From an uncultured Chloroflexota bacterium (GTDB taxonomy: Bacteria; Chloroflexota; Anaerolineae; B4-G1; DUEL01), in contig CAKZOY010000467.1 of assembly GCA_937138275.1 (NCBI GenBank), forward strand, positions 1 through 19,177: 19,177 bases of DNA. The letters run 5' to 3'. Position numbers and translations under genes: made by a program. The notes under the pieces were generated by a model that worked only from the letters and a program-made list of their open reading frames with translations, did no database searches and was not told the origin of the DNA. Positions 1-7,895 of this stretch are shown here, in pieces. Position 1 is the stretch's first letter; each line of letters begins with the position of its first letter.

Positions 1-742
1 CGGCGCGGGAGATGTGCCCCAGGCGCAGCGGCGCCTCGGGGTGGGGATTCCAGTTGACCCAGCCCGCTTCCCGCAGGAGATAGCGGGAAAACCAGTGGAG
101 GAGCATGAAGGGCCTGGAGGTCAGTTCGCCCATCACGGCGCGCGTGGTCCTCTGCTCCAGCGCCCGGCGCAGATCGGCGGCAGTGCGGCCGGGGAACTCC
201 GTCTTCCCCCACCCTATCATCCACAGGAGATGGGCGTCGCTGGAACCCACAGCAGCCAGAGAGAGTTCTCGAGCCAGGGCCTGCGCCACATGATTACTCT
301 GCATATAGACCAGGCCTGCATTGAACGTCTCTACCCCGACCAGCACTTCCCTCGCTTCGGGGTGGTCCAGAGCCCGACGAATGGCCGCGGGCTTCAGACT
401 CTTCAGACCATGGGCCGCCGGATGGGCCGCGATGGCGATGCCGCCCTGTTCTTTGACCCGCAGCAGAGTCTCAACGAGCGATAACCTCTTCGGGATGTCC
501 TCCCGGATGAACAGGGCCAGAAGATGCCCCTCTGCGGTGGAAATTTCGCTTGCGGTGATCACCTCCAGATTGTATTCCGGGGCCATCGCCTGAGCCTTCA
601 GAGAACTGGCCACCGTATTGTGGTCGGTAATGGCGATCACATCCAGGCCCAGATGATGGGCCGCCTTTTTGAGCACGCCGGAGACGGTGCTGGTGCCGTC
701 CCAACTGGAAATGGTGTGAATGTGCAGATCCGCAAAACCCAT
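1..742 (-). CDS. PHP-domain metal-dependent phosphoesterase (3' end outside window)
   Basis: Read leftward from an ATG at 742-740, this frame stays open for 247 codons to the window edge, so the C-terminus is missing. An AAAAGGAGA ribosome binding site (748-756) sits 6 nt before the ATG and fixes the start. The protein opens with DLHIHT (residues 5-10), then has ITDHN near residue 40, ASEIS near 65, AAHPAAH near 108 and SSDAH near 170. This is the ordered set of His/Asp/Glu metal ligands of the PHP (polymerase and histidinol phosphatase) superfamily. Family members hydrolyse phosphoesters with a di- or trinuclear metal centre; the TrpH/YciV-like branch acts on nucleotides or RNA ends. The substrate cannot be told from the sequence. 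It is divergent from mgtE and separated from it by a repeat-bearing spacer. The PHP assignment is firm, the substrate unknown. Confidence 0.88.
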   Translation of the reverse strand, partial: MGFADLHIHTISSWDGTSTVSGVLKKAAHHLGLDVIAITDHNTVASSLKAQAMAPEYNLEVITASEISTAEGHLLALFIREDIPKRLSLVETLLRVKEQGGIAIAAHPAAHGLKSLKPAAIRRALDHPEAREVLVGVETFNAGLVYMQSNHVAQALARELSLAAVGSSDAHLLWMIGWGKTEFPGRTAADLRRALEQRTTRAVMGELTSRPFMLLHWFSRYLLREAGWVNWNPHPEAPLRLGHISRA

Positions 743-968
743 TAGATTCTCCTTTTGTTTAGATGTTTAGAGTCATCTGCGCTCATTCTACCGAGCCTTG
801 GTTAAATATTTGCGAACGGAAGTTTAAGATCAAGTTTACATTCGGTTAACAGGCGCTGTCCCTCCGGTCGGTGGCCTCCCATCGGCCTTTGCCAGGTGCA
901 TTCCAGTTCTATGGCAAGTTATGCCAATTGCGTTTGGGGATGTCAGATTCGTAGGCCTGGTATATCAA
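743..968. other. Intergenic spacer without recognisable gene
   Basis: This stretch carries the upstream region of the minus-strand PHP gene, which is AT-richer than the surrounding DNA between about 755 and 850. I see no ORF with homology, no RNA gene and no convincing promoter on either strand. A GC-rich palindromic repeat begins right after it. Confidence 0.5.
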
Positions 969-1115
969 CCCCTCCCCCTGCCCCCCTCCCCGTTAGGGGC
1001 GGGCGGATCACCCGCCCCTACAGCCGCACGGGGAGGAAAGGGCAAGGACAAGCCTTGCATTTTTCTCCCCCTTCTCCCCCGCTTGCGGGGGAGAAGGGGA
1101 TTGGGAGGATGAGGG
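969..1115. repeat. GC-rich palindromic mosaic repeat, copy A
   Basis: The stretch is built from nested hairpins: GGGGCGGG/CCCGCCCC near 996-1020, GCAAGG/CCTTGC near 1042-1058, and a perfect 15-bp stem at 1068-1082 and 1085-1099 with a TT loop. The block CCCTCCCCGTT...GCACGGGGAGG recurs almost base for base at 10330-10390. The CCCCTTCTCCCCCG stem recurs at 12352. Short ORFs over it are low-complexity and are not genes. It is one of at least five related elements in the window, all outside recognised protein domains. Function is unknown; a REP/MITE-like element is the closest description. Confidence 0.75.
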
Positions 1116-1262
1116 GGTGTTAACACCTGCCGACCGACGATTTCCATTTACTGTCCGAATCATTTGTCCAACCGGAATCCCAGCGGTCATCATCCCCGCT
1201 ATTTGCCGAATCGGAGGAATTGTAGGAAAATATGGGCGTCCATCCTGCCTGGGGGAAGCAAG

Positions 1263-2618
1263 ATGAGCCATCAACCCGTAGATATAGACACCATCCTGGC
1301 CCAGGTACGTGTGGCGCTGGCGGCCGGAGAGTGGGATCGGGCCGTCGCGTTGATAGAATCCCTTCGTCCACCAGATCAGGCAGACCTGTTCGGAGAACTG
1401 CCGCCCGAAGAGCAGGTGGCGCTGCTGCCGCGGCTGGATGTGGAGGACTCTGCAGCGATCCTGGCGGAACTGGAGGATAGCGAAGCAGCGGAACTGGCCC
1501 TGCGTCTGGATACGGAGGACCTGGCCCGCATTCTGGACGAAATGGAGCCCGACGAGGCCGCGGACGTCCTGGGGGATATCCCCCCTGCCCAGGCCGTCCA
1601 GGTTCTCTCCGTGATGGAAGAGGCCGACGAGGTAGAACCGCTGCTGGCTCACCCGGACGAGACGGCGGGCGGCCTGATGACTCGGCCCACCATCACCCTC
1701 CGGCAGGAGATGACCGCGGAAGAAGCCATCGCTTATCTGCGCCGCATCGCTCCCGATTCGGAAACCGTCTACTATCTCTTTGTGGTGGATGAGGAAGGCC
1801 GATTGGTGGGGGTCGTCTCCCTGCGGCAGTTGATCGTTGCGTCTCCCACGACCCCGATTCGGGACATTATGGACCCCGAGGTCATCCACGTCCACGCTGG
1901 CGCGGACCAGGAGGAAGCGGCGCGCTTGATGTCCCGCTACGGCCTGCTGGCCCTGCCCGTTGTGGATGATGACGAACGCCTCCTGGGTATCATCACCCAC
2001 GATGACCTGGTCGCCGTGCTGGAGGATGAGGCCACCGAGGACTTCCAGCGATTGGGCGCTTCGGAACCCCTGGATGAGCCGTATCTGGATACGCCCATTA
2101 TGAAAATGTTCCGCAAGCGCGTCGGCTGGCTGTTATTGCTCTTTGTGGCCGAAACTTTCACCGGGACCGTCCTGCGCCACTTTGAACACGAACTGAGCGA
2201 AGCCGTCGCCCTGGCCTTTTTCGTCCCGTTGCTCATCGGCACCGGCGGGAATGCCGGTAGCCAGGTTGCCAGCGCGATCATCCGCTCGCTCGCCCTGGGA
2301 GAAGTGACCTTCCGCCACATCCTCCTCCTTATGTGGCGGGAGATTCGCACCGCCCTTTTGCTGGGAGCCGCGATGGGGGTCATCGGCTTCTTCCGCGCGC
2401 TCACATGGCACTCGCCAGCCAATCTGGCCTACACCGTCGGAGTCAGTTTGTGCGCCATTGTCCTGTGGGCAGCGATCATCGGGAGCGCGATGCCCCTCAT
2501 CGCTTCCCGTCTGCGGATTGACCCGGCGGTCATCTCCGCCCCCGCCCTGACCACCCTGGTGGACGCGACCGGGTTGCTCATCTACTTCCTGATCGCCCGA
2601 GCCATTATGGGGCTATGA
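1263..2618 (+). CDS. mgtE: Magnesium transporter MgtE
   Basis: This encodes a 451-residue inner-membrane Mg2+ channel/transporter of the usual family length. The order is canonical: an N-terminal acidic helical MgtE_N domain (about residues 5-130, with the repeated LDxED/LxELE pattern), a pair of CBS domains (about 130-255, including FVVDEEGRLVGVVSL and LPVVDDDERLLGIITHDDL) and five membrane segments (about 285-451). The membrane part holds the family motif GTGGNAGSQ and a conserved Asp in LVDATG (about residue 434), matching the Mg2+-selecting Asp of the pore. The cytosolic domains gate the pore by Mg2+ binding. An upstream in-frame ATG at 1164 would add 33 residues without MgtE character. 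The ATG at 1263 follows GGGGGAAG and gives the standard N-terminus, so I chose it. Its stop overlaps the next gene as ATGA. I could not recognise an M-box riboswitch upstream. Confidence 0.95.
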   Translation: MSHQPVDIDTILAQVRVALAAGEWDRAVALIESLRPPDQADLFGELPPEEQVALLPRLDVEDSAAILAELEDSEAAELALRLDTEDLARILDEMEPDEAADVLGDIPPAQAVQVLSVMEEADEVEPLLAHPDETAGGLMTRPTITLRQEMTAEEAIAYLRRIAPDSETVYYLFVVDEEGRLVGVVSLRQLIVASPTTPIRDIMDPEVIHVHAGADQEEAARLMSRYGLLALPVVDDDERLLGIITHDDLVAVLEDEATEDFQRLGASEPLDEPYLDTPIMKMFRKRVGWLLLLFVAETFTGTVLRHFEHELSEAVALAFFVPLLIGTGGNAGSQVASAIIRSLALGEVTFRHILLLMWREIRTALLLGAAMGVIGFFRALTWHSPANLAYTVGVSLCAIVLWAAIIGSAMPLIASRLRIDPAVISAPALTTLVDATGLLIYFLIARAIMGL

Positions 2619-3775
2619 GTGAAACACCGTCCTCGTCCTGGATGCTGATCGCTGTACAGGCCGACCTGGAGCGCCTGATCCGGACTCTGCGTTCTCAACC
2701 CGCCATCGCTGTGGACACGGAGTCCAACTCCCTCTACGCATACCATGAACGGGTTTGCCTGATCCAGATCTCCGTCCCGGGCCTGGACTACATTGTGGAC
2801 CCGCTGGCCGAACTGGACCCCGCTCCGCTGGGAGACATTTTCGCCGACCCGGGCATTCAGAAGGTCTTCCACGCGGCGGAGCAGGACATCGCGGGGTTGA
2901 AGCGGGATTTCGGCTTTTCGTTTGCCAACCTGTTTGACACGATGCGGGCGGCGCGCATCCTGGGGTGGCCGCGGGTCGGGTTGGCCGACCTACTCCAGGA
3001 GCGGTTCGGCGTCTACACGAACAAGCGGTTCCAGCGGCACAACTGGGGCCAGCGTCCCCTCAGCCCCGAAGCCCTGGCATACGCCGCGCTGGATACCCGC
3101 TACCTGCTCCCCCTGCGGGACATCCAGGTGCGGGAACTGGTGCAGAGGGGCCGGATGCGGCATGCCACCGAAACCTTTGACCGGTTGCCCCGCACTCCCC
3201 CGGCCGTCCTCCACTATGGCCCTCAGGCTTTCTGGCGCGTGCGGGACGTCTATTTGCTGGATGACCGGGAACGGGCCATCCTCTGGCAACTCTATCTCTG
3301 GCGGGACCGGGTGGCCCGGGACCAGAACCGCCCTCCCTTTCGAGTGATGAGCGATGAGGTAATGGTGCGCCTGGTGCGGGTCCGTCCCCATACACCGGCA
3401 GAATTGACGACGAAAGGACGTCTTCCCGAGCCCCTGATCCGTCGCTACGGACAGGCCATCCTGGAGGCCATCCGGCGCGGGGAACGGGGCACTGCCCCAT
3501 CTCCGCCGTGCCTGCGCCCCCCGGAAGATGCGGCGGAACGATACCAGGCCCTGCGGATGTGGCGTCGGCGGGTGGCGGAAGCGCGCGGCGTGGACCCCGA
3601 TGCCATTCTGCCCAGCACCGTCCTCTGGGCCCTGGCAGAGCGCGCCCCCCAGACGATGCACGATCTGGAAGAGATGGACGATCTGGGCCCCTGGGCGCGT
3701 GAGACCTGGGGGCCGGAGATCATAGAGGTACTGCGTCAGTGTACGGAGGAAAATCCCCAGGAGGAGGTGACGTGA
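2615..3775 (+). CDS. rnd: Ribonuclease D-like 3'-5' exonuclease with HRDC domains
   Basis: This 386-residue protein has an N-terminal DEDDy exonuclease domain (about residues 10-190) with all acidic ligands visible: D34 and E36 in AVDTES, D91 in HAAEQD, and the Y156...D160 pair in YAALD. Two helical HRDC-like regions follow, near residues 215-290 (ERAILWQLYLWRDRVARDQN...) and 305-380 (ERYQALRMWRRRVAEARGVDPDAILP...). These normally bind RNA. RNase D trims 3' ends of tRNA and other structured RNAs in the cytosol. Its ATG overlaps the mgtE stop (ATGA), which implies translational coupling, and its own stop overlaps the next ATG by one base. The functional link to Mg2+ transport and pyrophosphatase is not obvious beyond housekeeping co-transcription. 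The family call is strong; the exact in vivo RNA substrate is inferred. Confidence 0.93.
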   Translation: MSETPSSSWMLIAVQADLERLIRTLRSQPAIAVDTESNSLYAYHERVCLIQISVPGLDYIVDPLAELDPAPLGDIFADPGIQKVFHAAEQDIAGLKRDFGFSFANLFDTMRAARILGWPRVGLADLLQERFGVYTNKRFQRHNWGQRPLSPEALAYAALDTRYLLPLRDIQVRELVQRGRMRHATETFDRLPRTPPAVLHYGPQAFWRVRDVYLLDDRERAILWQLYLWRDRVARDQNRPPFRVMSDEVMVRLVRVRPHTPAELTTKGRLPEPLIRRYGQAILEAIRRGERGTAPSPPCLRPPEDAAERYQALRMWRRRVAEARGVDPDAILPSTVLWALAERAPQTMHDLEEMDDLGPWARETWGPEIIEVLRQCTEENPQEEVT

Positions 3776-4320
3776 TGCCCATGACAAATCTCTGGCGAGA
3801 ACTACCGCCGGGGCCGGATGTTCCCCGGGTCATCTACGTGGTTGTGGAAATCCCGAAACGGTCCCGGAACAAGTACGAATACGATGAACAGGGAGGGTTC
3901 ATTAAACTGGACCGGGTGCTCTACTCGTCCTTGCACTATCCCGGCGATTACGGCTTCATCCCGCGCACTCTCCACGACGACGGCGACCCGCTGGACGTGC
4001 TGGTGATGACCAACGAACCGACCTTTTCCGGATGCGTGATTGAGGCCCGACCGCTGGGGATTTTCCACCTGCAGGACCGGGGACGTCTGGACGACAAAAT
4101 CCTCGCCGTCCCCCACACCGACCCGTTGTTTAACGACTACCGATCCCTGGAGGATGTCCCTCAGCATTTTCTGGACGAGGTTACCCACTTCTTCAGCGTC
4201 TACAAAGACCTGGAGCAGGCGGAGGTGAAGGCACTCGGATGGGAAGGACTGGACCGGGCGTACCAGGAGATAGAGCGGGCCATCCAGATGTACGTGGAGA
4301 TGCTGCGGACGAAACGGTAA
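3775..4320 (+). CDS. ppa: Inorganic pyrophosphatase, family I (soluble)
   Basis: This encodes a 181-residue cytosolic enzyme that hydrolyses PPi to two phosphates with Mg2+, pulling biosynthetic reactions forward. Family I signatures appear in order: VVVEIPKRSRNKYEYDE (substrate and metal-binding Glu/Lys), HYPGDYGFIP, the signature DGDPLDVLV, and RLDDKILAVP. Length agrees with bacterial family I enzymes. An AGGAGGTGA site at 3762-3770 precedes the ATG at 3775. A second ATG two codons on (3781) is an alternative. An upstream in-frame start at 3739 would overlap rnd further and adds nothing family-like. It is coupled to rnd by a TGATG overlap, forming mgtE-rnd-ppa. The Mg2+ dependence of the enzyme fits co-expression with a Mg2+ transporter, but that is inference. 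Confidence 0.95.
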   Translation: MPMTNLWRELPPGPDVPRVIYVVVEIPKRSRNKYEYDEQGGFIKLDRVLYSSLHYPGDYGFIPRTLHDDGDPLDVLVMTNEPTFSGCVIEARPLGIFHLQDRGRLDDKILAVPHTDPLFNDYRSLEDVPQHFLDEVTHFFSVYKDLEQAEVKALGWEGLDRAYQEIERAIQMYVEMLRTKR

Positions 4321-4377
4321 GCGATTACTTCTATCGCGGGGGCACGCGCGAGTCCCTGTAAGAGAGGGCATAGAAGA

Positions 4378-4410
4378 TTGCGGCGGGTAGCCTTTGGCTA
4401 CCCGCCGCAA
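4378..4410 (+). terminator. Perfect 15-bp hairpin after ppa, probable terminator
   Basis: The arms 4378-4392 and 4396-4410 are exact reverse complements (TTGCGGCGGGTAGCC) around a TTT loop. It lies 57 bases after the ppa stop and before the next gene. The downstream sequence CGTTTCGTCT is only weakly T-rich, so termination is likely but may be incomplete. The strong symmetry would work on either strand. Confidence 0.6.
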
Positions 4411-4507
4411 CGTTTCGTCTGCACAACGTCATCGGAATTGCGGGACAGATAGCACTAACCGAAGCGGCCCCTTCCGGGTATACTGGGAGGCCAAAGGAGA
4501 AGGAGCC

Positions 4508-4891
4508 GTGAAACGCATACGGGTGCTGATCATTGATGACCACGATGCCGTGCGTCAGGCTCTGGAGGCCCGCCTGAGTTCCGCCGAAGGCGTAGAGATC
4601 GTCGGGTGCACTGGTTGCTGGCAAGAAGGAATTATGCTGGCGGTGGAGCAAACCCCAGACGTGGTGCTTCTGGAGACCAAGCGGGCCGACGGGCAGGGAA
4701 TGGCTGCCCTGCGTCGGCTCCGGGCGGAGTGCCCCAGCGCCTGTATTGTCGTTTTAACGTCCTATCCGGATACCGAGGAGCGGCGTCAGGCCCTCCAGGC
4801 CGGGGCGTCCCGCTACCTGCTGAAGGAAATCGGCTCCTCCTACCTGGTGCAGGAAATTTACGCCCTCTCGCGTCCCCGGGCACCGATCTAA
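4508..4891 (+). CDS. Stand-alone receiver (REC) domain protein with Glu at the phospho-acceptor site
   Basis: From a GTG at 4508 with an AAGGAG site 5 nt upstream, this is a 127-residue CheY-like receiver domain and nothing else: no DNA-binding or enzymatic output domain follows. The acidic pocket D10/D11 (VLIIDDHD), the conserved Thr (T84 in VVLTSY) and Lys (K106 in YLLKE) are all present, and the sequence resembles receivers of the NarL/FixJ type. The residue that should be the phosphorylated Asp is E56 in PDVVLLETKRADG, where the family normally has LLD. Glu at this site often mimics the phosphorylated state, so the protein may be locked on or may act independently of a kinase. A longer in-frame start at 4394 runs through the upstream hairpin and is unlikely. 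No histidine kinase is nearby. A TATACT at 4479-4484 is a weak -10 candidate. Confidence 0.85.
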   Translation: MKRIRVLIIDDHDAVRQALEARLSSAEGVEIVGCTGCWQEGIMLAVEQTPDVVLLETKRADGQGMAALRRLRAECPSACIVVLTSYPDTEERRQALQAGASRYLLKEIGSSYLVQEIYALSRPRAPI

Positions 4892-5069
4892 CGGCGGGCC
4901 CGATTGCCCCCCGTCCGATATTTGTTCGCCGCCCTGCTCCATCCGCAATCCCGCTTGCCATCGGGAAAAGCGCCCGTTGCGTCTGGATGCGTCGGATCAG
5001 GGCACTCTCTTCTCAACCCTCTTTCTCCATCCCCCATTGTGGCATCCGCCGTATGGGGATGAAATGGCG

Positions 5070-5102
5070 AAAACAAAAACCGCCCGAATCGGATTCGGGC
5101 GG
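5070..5102 (-). terminator. Rho-independent terminator of the tRNA-Leu gene
   Basis: On the minus strand, CCGCCCGAA and TTCGGGCGG pair across a TCCGA loop (5080-5102). They are followed directly by TTTTTGTTTT (5070-5079). It starts 3 nt past the tRNA 3' end, a textbook intrinsic terminator. Confidence 0.9.
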
Positions 5103-5105
5103 CGA

Positions 5106-5189
5106 TGCCGAAGGTGGGAGTCGAACCCACACGGCCGTGCGGCCACTGCGCCCTGAACGCAGCGCGTCTGCCAATTCCGCCACTTCGGC
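5106..5189 (-). tRNA. tRNA-Leu (anticodon CAG)
   Basis: Read on the minus strand, the 84-nt gene begins GCCGAAG and ends CTTCGGC plus discriminator A, giving a perfect 7-bp acceptor stem. The D-arm is GGCGGAATTGGCAGACGC-like. The anticodon stem CTGCG/CGCAG encloses TTCAGGG, so the anticodon is CAG, reading CUG. A long variable arm (TGGCCGCACGGCCG) marks a class II tRNA. The T-arm is GTGGG-TTCGACT-CCCAC. CCA is not encoded. Promoter and terminator flank it closely, so it is a single-gene transcription unit opposed to its neighbours. Confidence 0.97.
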
Positions 5190-5201
5190 TGGTGCGGTAA
5201 T

Positions 5202-5229
5202 ATTCTACCGCGAATTCCCCATTTGTCAA
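5202..5229 (-). promoter_or_regulatory. Sigma-A-type promoter of tRNA-Leu
   Basis: On the minus strand a consensus -35 TTGACA (5224-5229) is followed after 16 nt by TAGAAT (5202-5207). That places transcription start a few bases before the tRNA 5' end at 5189. Confidence 0.85.
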
Positions 5230-5280
5230 GCGGGCAACGTGCGTGCGCCTGGATTCAGGTGCTTTTGCCCCATTCCCCAG

Positions 5281-5357
5281 CCTCCTCCCCGTTGAGGGCA
5301 GACAGGTTGTCTGCCACCCCCACAACCCCACACCCCACCCCTTTCCCATGCGGGGCG
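5281..5357. repeat. GC-rich palindromic mosaic repeat, copy E (short or decayed)
   Basis: CCTCCTCCCCGTTGAGGGC is followed by an 8-bp hairpin (GGCAGACA, loop GGT, 5297-5315) and then C-rich sequence ending CATGCGGGGCG. The layout C-run, hairpin, GGGG matches the copies at 969 and 10316, though the sequence is more diverged. It lies between the divergent tRNA-Leu promoter and the promoter-CIRCE region. Confidence 0.5.
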
Positions 5358-5388
5358 AATTGCTGCGCAAGCCCGCAGAGTCAAGGTC

Positions 5389-5417
5389 TTGACAGATTCC
5401 CTGCCCCATGGTAGCAT
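5389..5417 (+). promoter_or_regulatory. Strong sigma-A-type promoter of the CIRCE operon
   Basis: A perfect -35 TTGACA (5389-5394), a 17-nt spacer and TAGCAT (5412-5417) form a near-consensus vegetative promoter. Predicted transcription start is near 5424, so the CIRCE element at 5431 falls in the first bases of the transcript. This is the usual arrangement for HrcA-controlled promoters. Confidence 0.82.
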
Positions 5418-5430
5418 GAAATAGCGAATT

Positions 5431-5457
5431 TTAGCACTCCCCTGGCGGGAGTGCTAA
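5431..5457 (+). promoter_or_regulatory. CIRCE operator (HrcA binding site)
   Basis: TTAGCACTC, nine bases, then GAGTGCTAA: an exact match to the CIRCE consensus with no mismatch in either arm and the standard 9-nt spacer. HrcA, encoded 5.7 kb downstream in the same direction, represses heat-shock genes by binding this site. I found no second CIRCE upstream of hrcA, grpE, dnaK or dnaJ, so this is the only visible HrcA site in the window. The first gene after it is a membrane protein, not hrcA. Confidence 0.96.
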
Positions 5458-5485
5458 AAATGTATCGCCGGGGGACGGGTAACCG

Positions 5486-7759
5486 TTGAAAAACGAACGG
5501 ATATTTTCGTGGGTATTGGCCCTGCTGGTACCGGCCCTGGCGGCCTTGCCCGCGCTGGTCAATCCGATAGAAGAACACGCCGTAGACGCGGCGTTGTTTC
5601 ATGTGTACCGCGCCGTCGTCTTTGACGCCGCGCTGGCCGACGGCTGGCTCTACCCCCGCTGGGTGCCCGCCATCAACGGCGGATTGGGGGGGCCACTGTT
5701 TCAGTTCTACTCGCCCCTCATCTATGCCCTGATGACGGGATTCCATGCCCTCGGGCTGCCTTTCTCCCTGGCCTGGCGGGCGGTGGTGGCCCTCTCGTTC
5801 GTGGGAGCGTCGGCGGGGGCCTTCGGGCTGGGTCTGGTCCTCTTCCGCCGCGCCGACGCGGCCCTGGCGGGCGCGGCCCTGTACACCTATTCGCCGTACC
5901 TGCTGCGGGAACTCTTTGAGCGCGGCTCACCCCAGGGCGCGGCTATCGTCCTCTACCCCTGGGTGCTGTGGGGGTTGCTGGCCCTGGCGGAGCGGCCGTC
6001 GGGGTGGCGCCTGGCCCTGGCGTCGGTTGCCTGGGCCGCCCTGATCCTGACCCACAACGCCGGGGCCCTGCTGGCCCTGCCCGTCCTCGCCCTGACCTGG
6101 CTCTTCATCGCCCTGCGCTCCGGCCGGAAAGGCGCCCTCTGGGCCGGGCTGGCCCTGCTGGGGGGAGTCCTGCTGACGGCGTTTTTCCTGATTCCTTTTA
6201 TGGCCGGACGGTCTTCCGTACAACTGGAGAACGCCACCGACCCGGCGTGGGCTTCTCCCGATACCAGCGTGATGGCGCTTTCGGATTTCTTCCAGTGGCC
6301 ACTGGTCTTTGACGTCGGCCTGGCGAACAACACCACGGGCCAGACGCTGGGGCCGCTCCCGGCGCTGCTGCTCCCGCTGGGTCTGCTGGCCGTGCCCTTC
6401 TTGCGCCGCCGCGGGCGGGCCGACGCCGCGCTGGTCGGGGGACTGGCCCTCTGGGGGGCCTGCGCCCTCTGGATGCAGACCTCCGCCGCCACCCCCGTCT
6501 GGGCGGCGGTCACTCCGCTGGGGGTGATGCAGTACCTGAACTTCCGCTGGCGGCTGCTGGCCTCGCTGGGCCTGGTGACGGCCCTCGCCGCCGGGTACCT
6601 GCTCACCCTGGCCCCGCGCCGCCGGATCGGCGTGCTGGCGACGGTAACTGTGATCGTCGGGGTCGGGATCGCGCTCCCGTCCCTCTTCCCGTCGCTCCTG
6701 ACCCATCACGCCGACGTCCCCCGGTCGCCCACGCCGGACGACGTGCTGGCGTTTTCGTTGCGGACGGGGTTCCCGGACCTGAGTTACTTCCGGGAACTGC
6801 TCCCCCGCTGGCGCACCGTCCCGTTCAGTCAGGACGAGGCGGCGCGAATCGCCGCGTCGCCCGTCTCCAACCTGCCCGAAGGCGGGCGCGTCCTCTGGGA
6901 GACCCGACGGACGGGGTATCTGGAGGCCGAAATAGAGACTCCCGTCCCCTTCAGCGCAGCGATGCACGTTCTGTACTTCCCCGGATGGGTCGGGTATGTG
7001 GACGGGGAACATCAACCGCTGAACCCCGCCGAGGGGAGCGGCTACACTATTATAGACGTCCCCGCCGGGCGGCATGTCGTCGCCCTGCGCTATGAGGGGA
7101 CGGCGGCCCATCGGGCGGGGGACGCGGTCAGCATCGCTGCCGCGCTGGGGCTGGGGGTGCTGGCGCTCTTCTGGCGCGGCCCCCGACGGGACCCCGTCCC
7201 CACGACCTATCTGCGCCCGCGGTGGTGGATGGCGGTTCTACTGGTCGGATTGGCCTTGCTGAAGACCTGCTGGCTGGACCCGCACACCACCTTCCTGCGC
7301 CGTCATTCTACCTGTCAGTCTATCCACAACGCGCAGGAGGTGGACGTCTGGTTCGGGGAGACGCTGCACCTTTGCGGGTACGCCATCTCTTCGGACCGGG
7401 TCGCGCCGGGCGACGTGCTCTCCGTCACCTTCTACTGGGAAATCCCGCAGACGGTGGACCGGGCTGCCAACAGTTTCGTCCACCTGCTGGGCCCGTTCAA
7501 CCCGGATACGGGCAACCCGGTGTGGGGACAGGAAGATAAGCAGATGGGGATCAATTGGTGGAAACCGGGCAAGATGTACCGGGATACGTACACCTTCCAG
7601 GTGTTCCCCAACGCCGCGCCGGGGGAGTATTTGCTGGAAGTCGGGTGGTGGGACCCCCAGACCCAGCAGCGGTATGCCCCGCGGATCGTCGGGGGTGAAA
7701 GGCTATCCCTTTCCGAGTGGGACTCCCTTATTGTCGCCACCGTTCGGGTAGGGGACTGA
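5486..7759 (+). CDS. PTPS-related polytopic membrane protein with C-terminal beta-sandwich module
   Basis: This 757-residue integral membrane protein starts at a TTG 28 nt after CIRCE, with GGGGGA upstream. Residues about 8-400 form about ten hydrophobic segments and carry the layout typical of the 6-pyruvoyl-tetrahydropterin synthase-related membrane family (HVYRAVVFDAAL, YPRWVPAINGGLGGPLFQFY, YTYSPYLLRELFERGSPQGA). A region near 490-545 (YFPGWVGYVDG...VPAGRHVVALRYEG) resembles the YfhO-type C-terminal beta domain. One or two more membrane segments follow (about 550-600), then a beta-rich module (about 615-757) with FGETLHLCGY, NSFVHLLG and GEYLLEVGWWDP. These families are thought to be GT-C-like enzymes of surface polysaccharide or glycolipid assembly; substrate and activity are unproven. 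It is the promoter-proximal gene of the HrcA-controlled block. The family call is fairly sure, the role inferred. Confidence 0.85.
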   Translation: MKNERIFSWVLALLVPALAALPALVNPIEEHAVDAALFHVYRAVVFDAALADGWLYPRWVPAINGGLGGPLFQFYSPLIYALMTGFHALGLPFSLAWRAVVALSFVGASAGAFGLGLVLFRRADAALAGAALYTYSPYLLRELFERGSPQGAAIVLYPWVLWGLLALAERPSGWRLALASVAWAALILTHNAGALLALPVLALTWLFIALRSGRKGALWAGLALLGGVLLTAFFLIPFMAGRSSVQLENATDPAWASPDTSVMALSDFFQWPLVFDVGLANNTTGQTLGPLPALLLPLGLLAVPFLRRRGRADAALVGGLALWGACALWMQTSAATPVWAAVTPLGVMQYLNFRWRLLASLGLVTALAAGYLLTLAPRRRIGVLATVTVIVGVGIALPSLFPSLLTHHADVPRSPTPDDVLAFSLRTGFPDLSYFRELLPRWRTVPFSQDEAARIAASPVSNLPEGGRVLWETRRTGYLEAEIETPVPFSAAMHVLYFPGWVGYVDGEHQPLNPAEGSGYTIIDVPAGRHVVALRYEGTAAHRAGDAVSIAAALGLGVLALFWRGPRRDPVPTTYLRPRWWMAVLLVGLALLKTCWLDPHTTFLRRHSTCQSIHNAQEVDVWFGETLHLCGYAISSDRVAPGDVLSVTFYWEIPQTVDRAANSFVHLLGPFNPDTGNPVWGQEDKQMGINWWKPGKMYRDTYTFQVFPNAAPGEYLLEVGWWDPQTQQRYAPRIVGGERLSLSEWDSLIVATVRVGD

Positions 7760-7766
7760 TTTTCTC

Positions 7767-7895
7767 ACAAAGGACACAACGGAGGGCCCGAAGAACACGC
7801 AATTTTCCCGAGAGAGCGCAAGGGTGAATACAGAGAAATACAAAGCCCAATTTTGTGCCCTTTGTGCAAACCTTCGTGCCCTTCGTGGTTTCTCA
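7767..7895. repeat. Dispersed repeat of the CACAAAGGACAC / CTTCGTGCCCTTCGTGGTTTC type
   Basis: The left part reads CACAAAGGACACAACGGAGGG. The right part reads TTTGTGCCCTTTGTGCAAACCTTCGTGCCCTTCGTGG, which is roughly the reverse complement built from the same short units. Such GA-rich/CT-rich near-palindromes are common dispersed intergenic repeats in bacterial genomes. It fills the gap between two membrane protein genes and overlaps the first 24 codons of the annotated downstream ORF. Confidence 0.6.

Noticed and set aside
969..1115. CRISPR-like repetition
   Set aside because: The repeats are palindromic mosaics without regular spacing or unique spacers, and no cas genes are present.
1116..1262. 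Possible M-box magnesium riboswitch before mgtE
   Set aside because: I could not find the conserved M-box core or a terminator/antiterminator pair, and the spacer is partly taken by a repeat. A covariance-model search would settle it.
1008..2000. 330-codon open frame on the minus strand opposite mgtE
   Set aside because: It is antisense to a well-supported mgtE, has low-complexity Gly/Arg/Gln-rich sequence and no recognisable domain. High GC produces such open frames.
4606..5295. 229-codon plus-strand frame through the receiver gene and the tRNA
   Set aside because: It reads the receiver gene in the wrong frame and then crosses a tRNA and its terminator; not a plausible protein.
5927..7111. 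394-codon minus-strand open frame opposite the PTPS-related gene
   Set aside because: Composition is dominated by Gly, Arg, Gln and Pro with no domain, and the plus-strand frame has clear membrane-protein structure.
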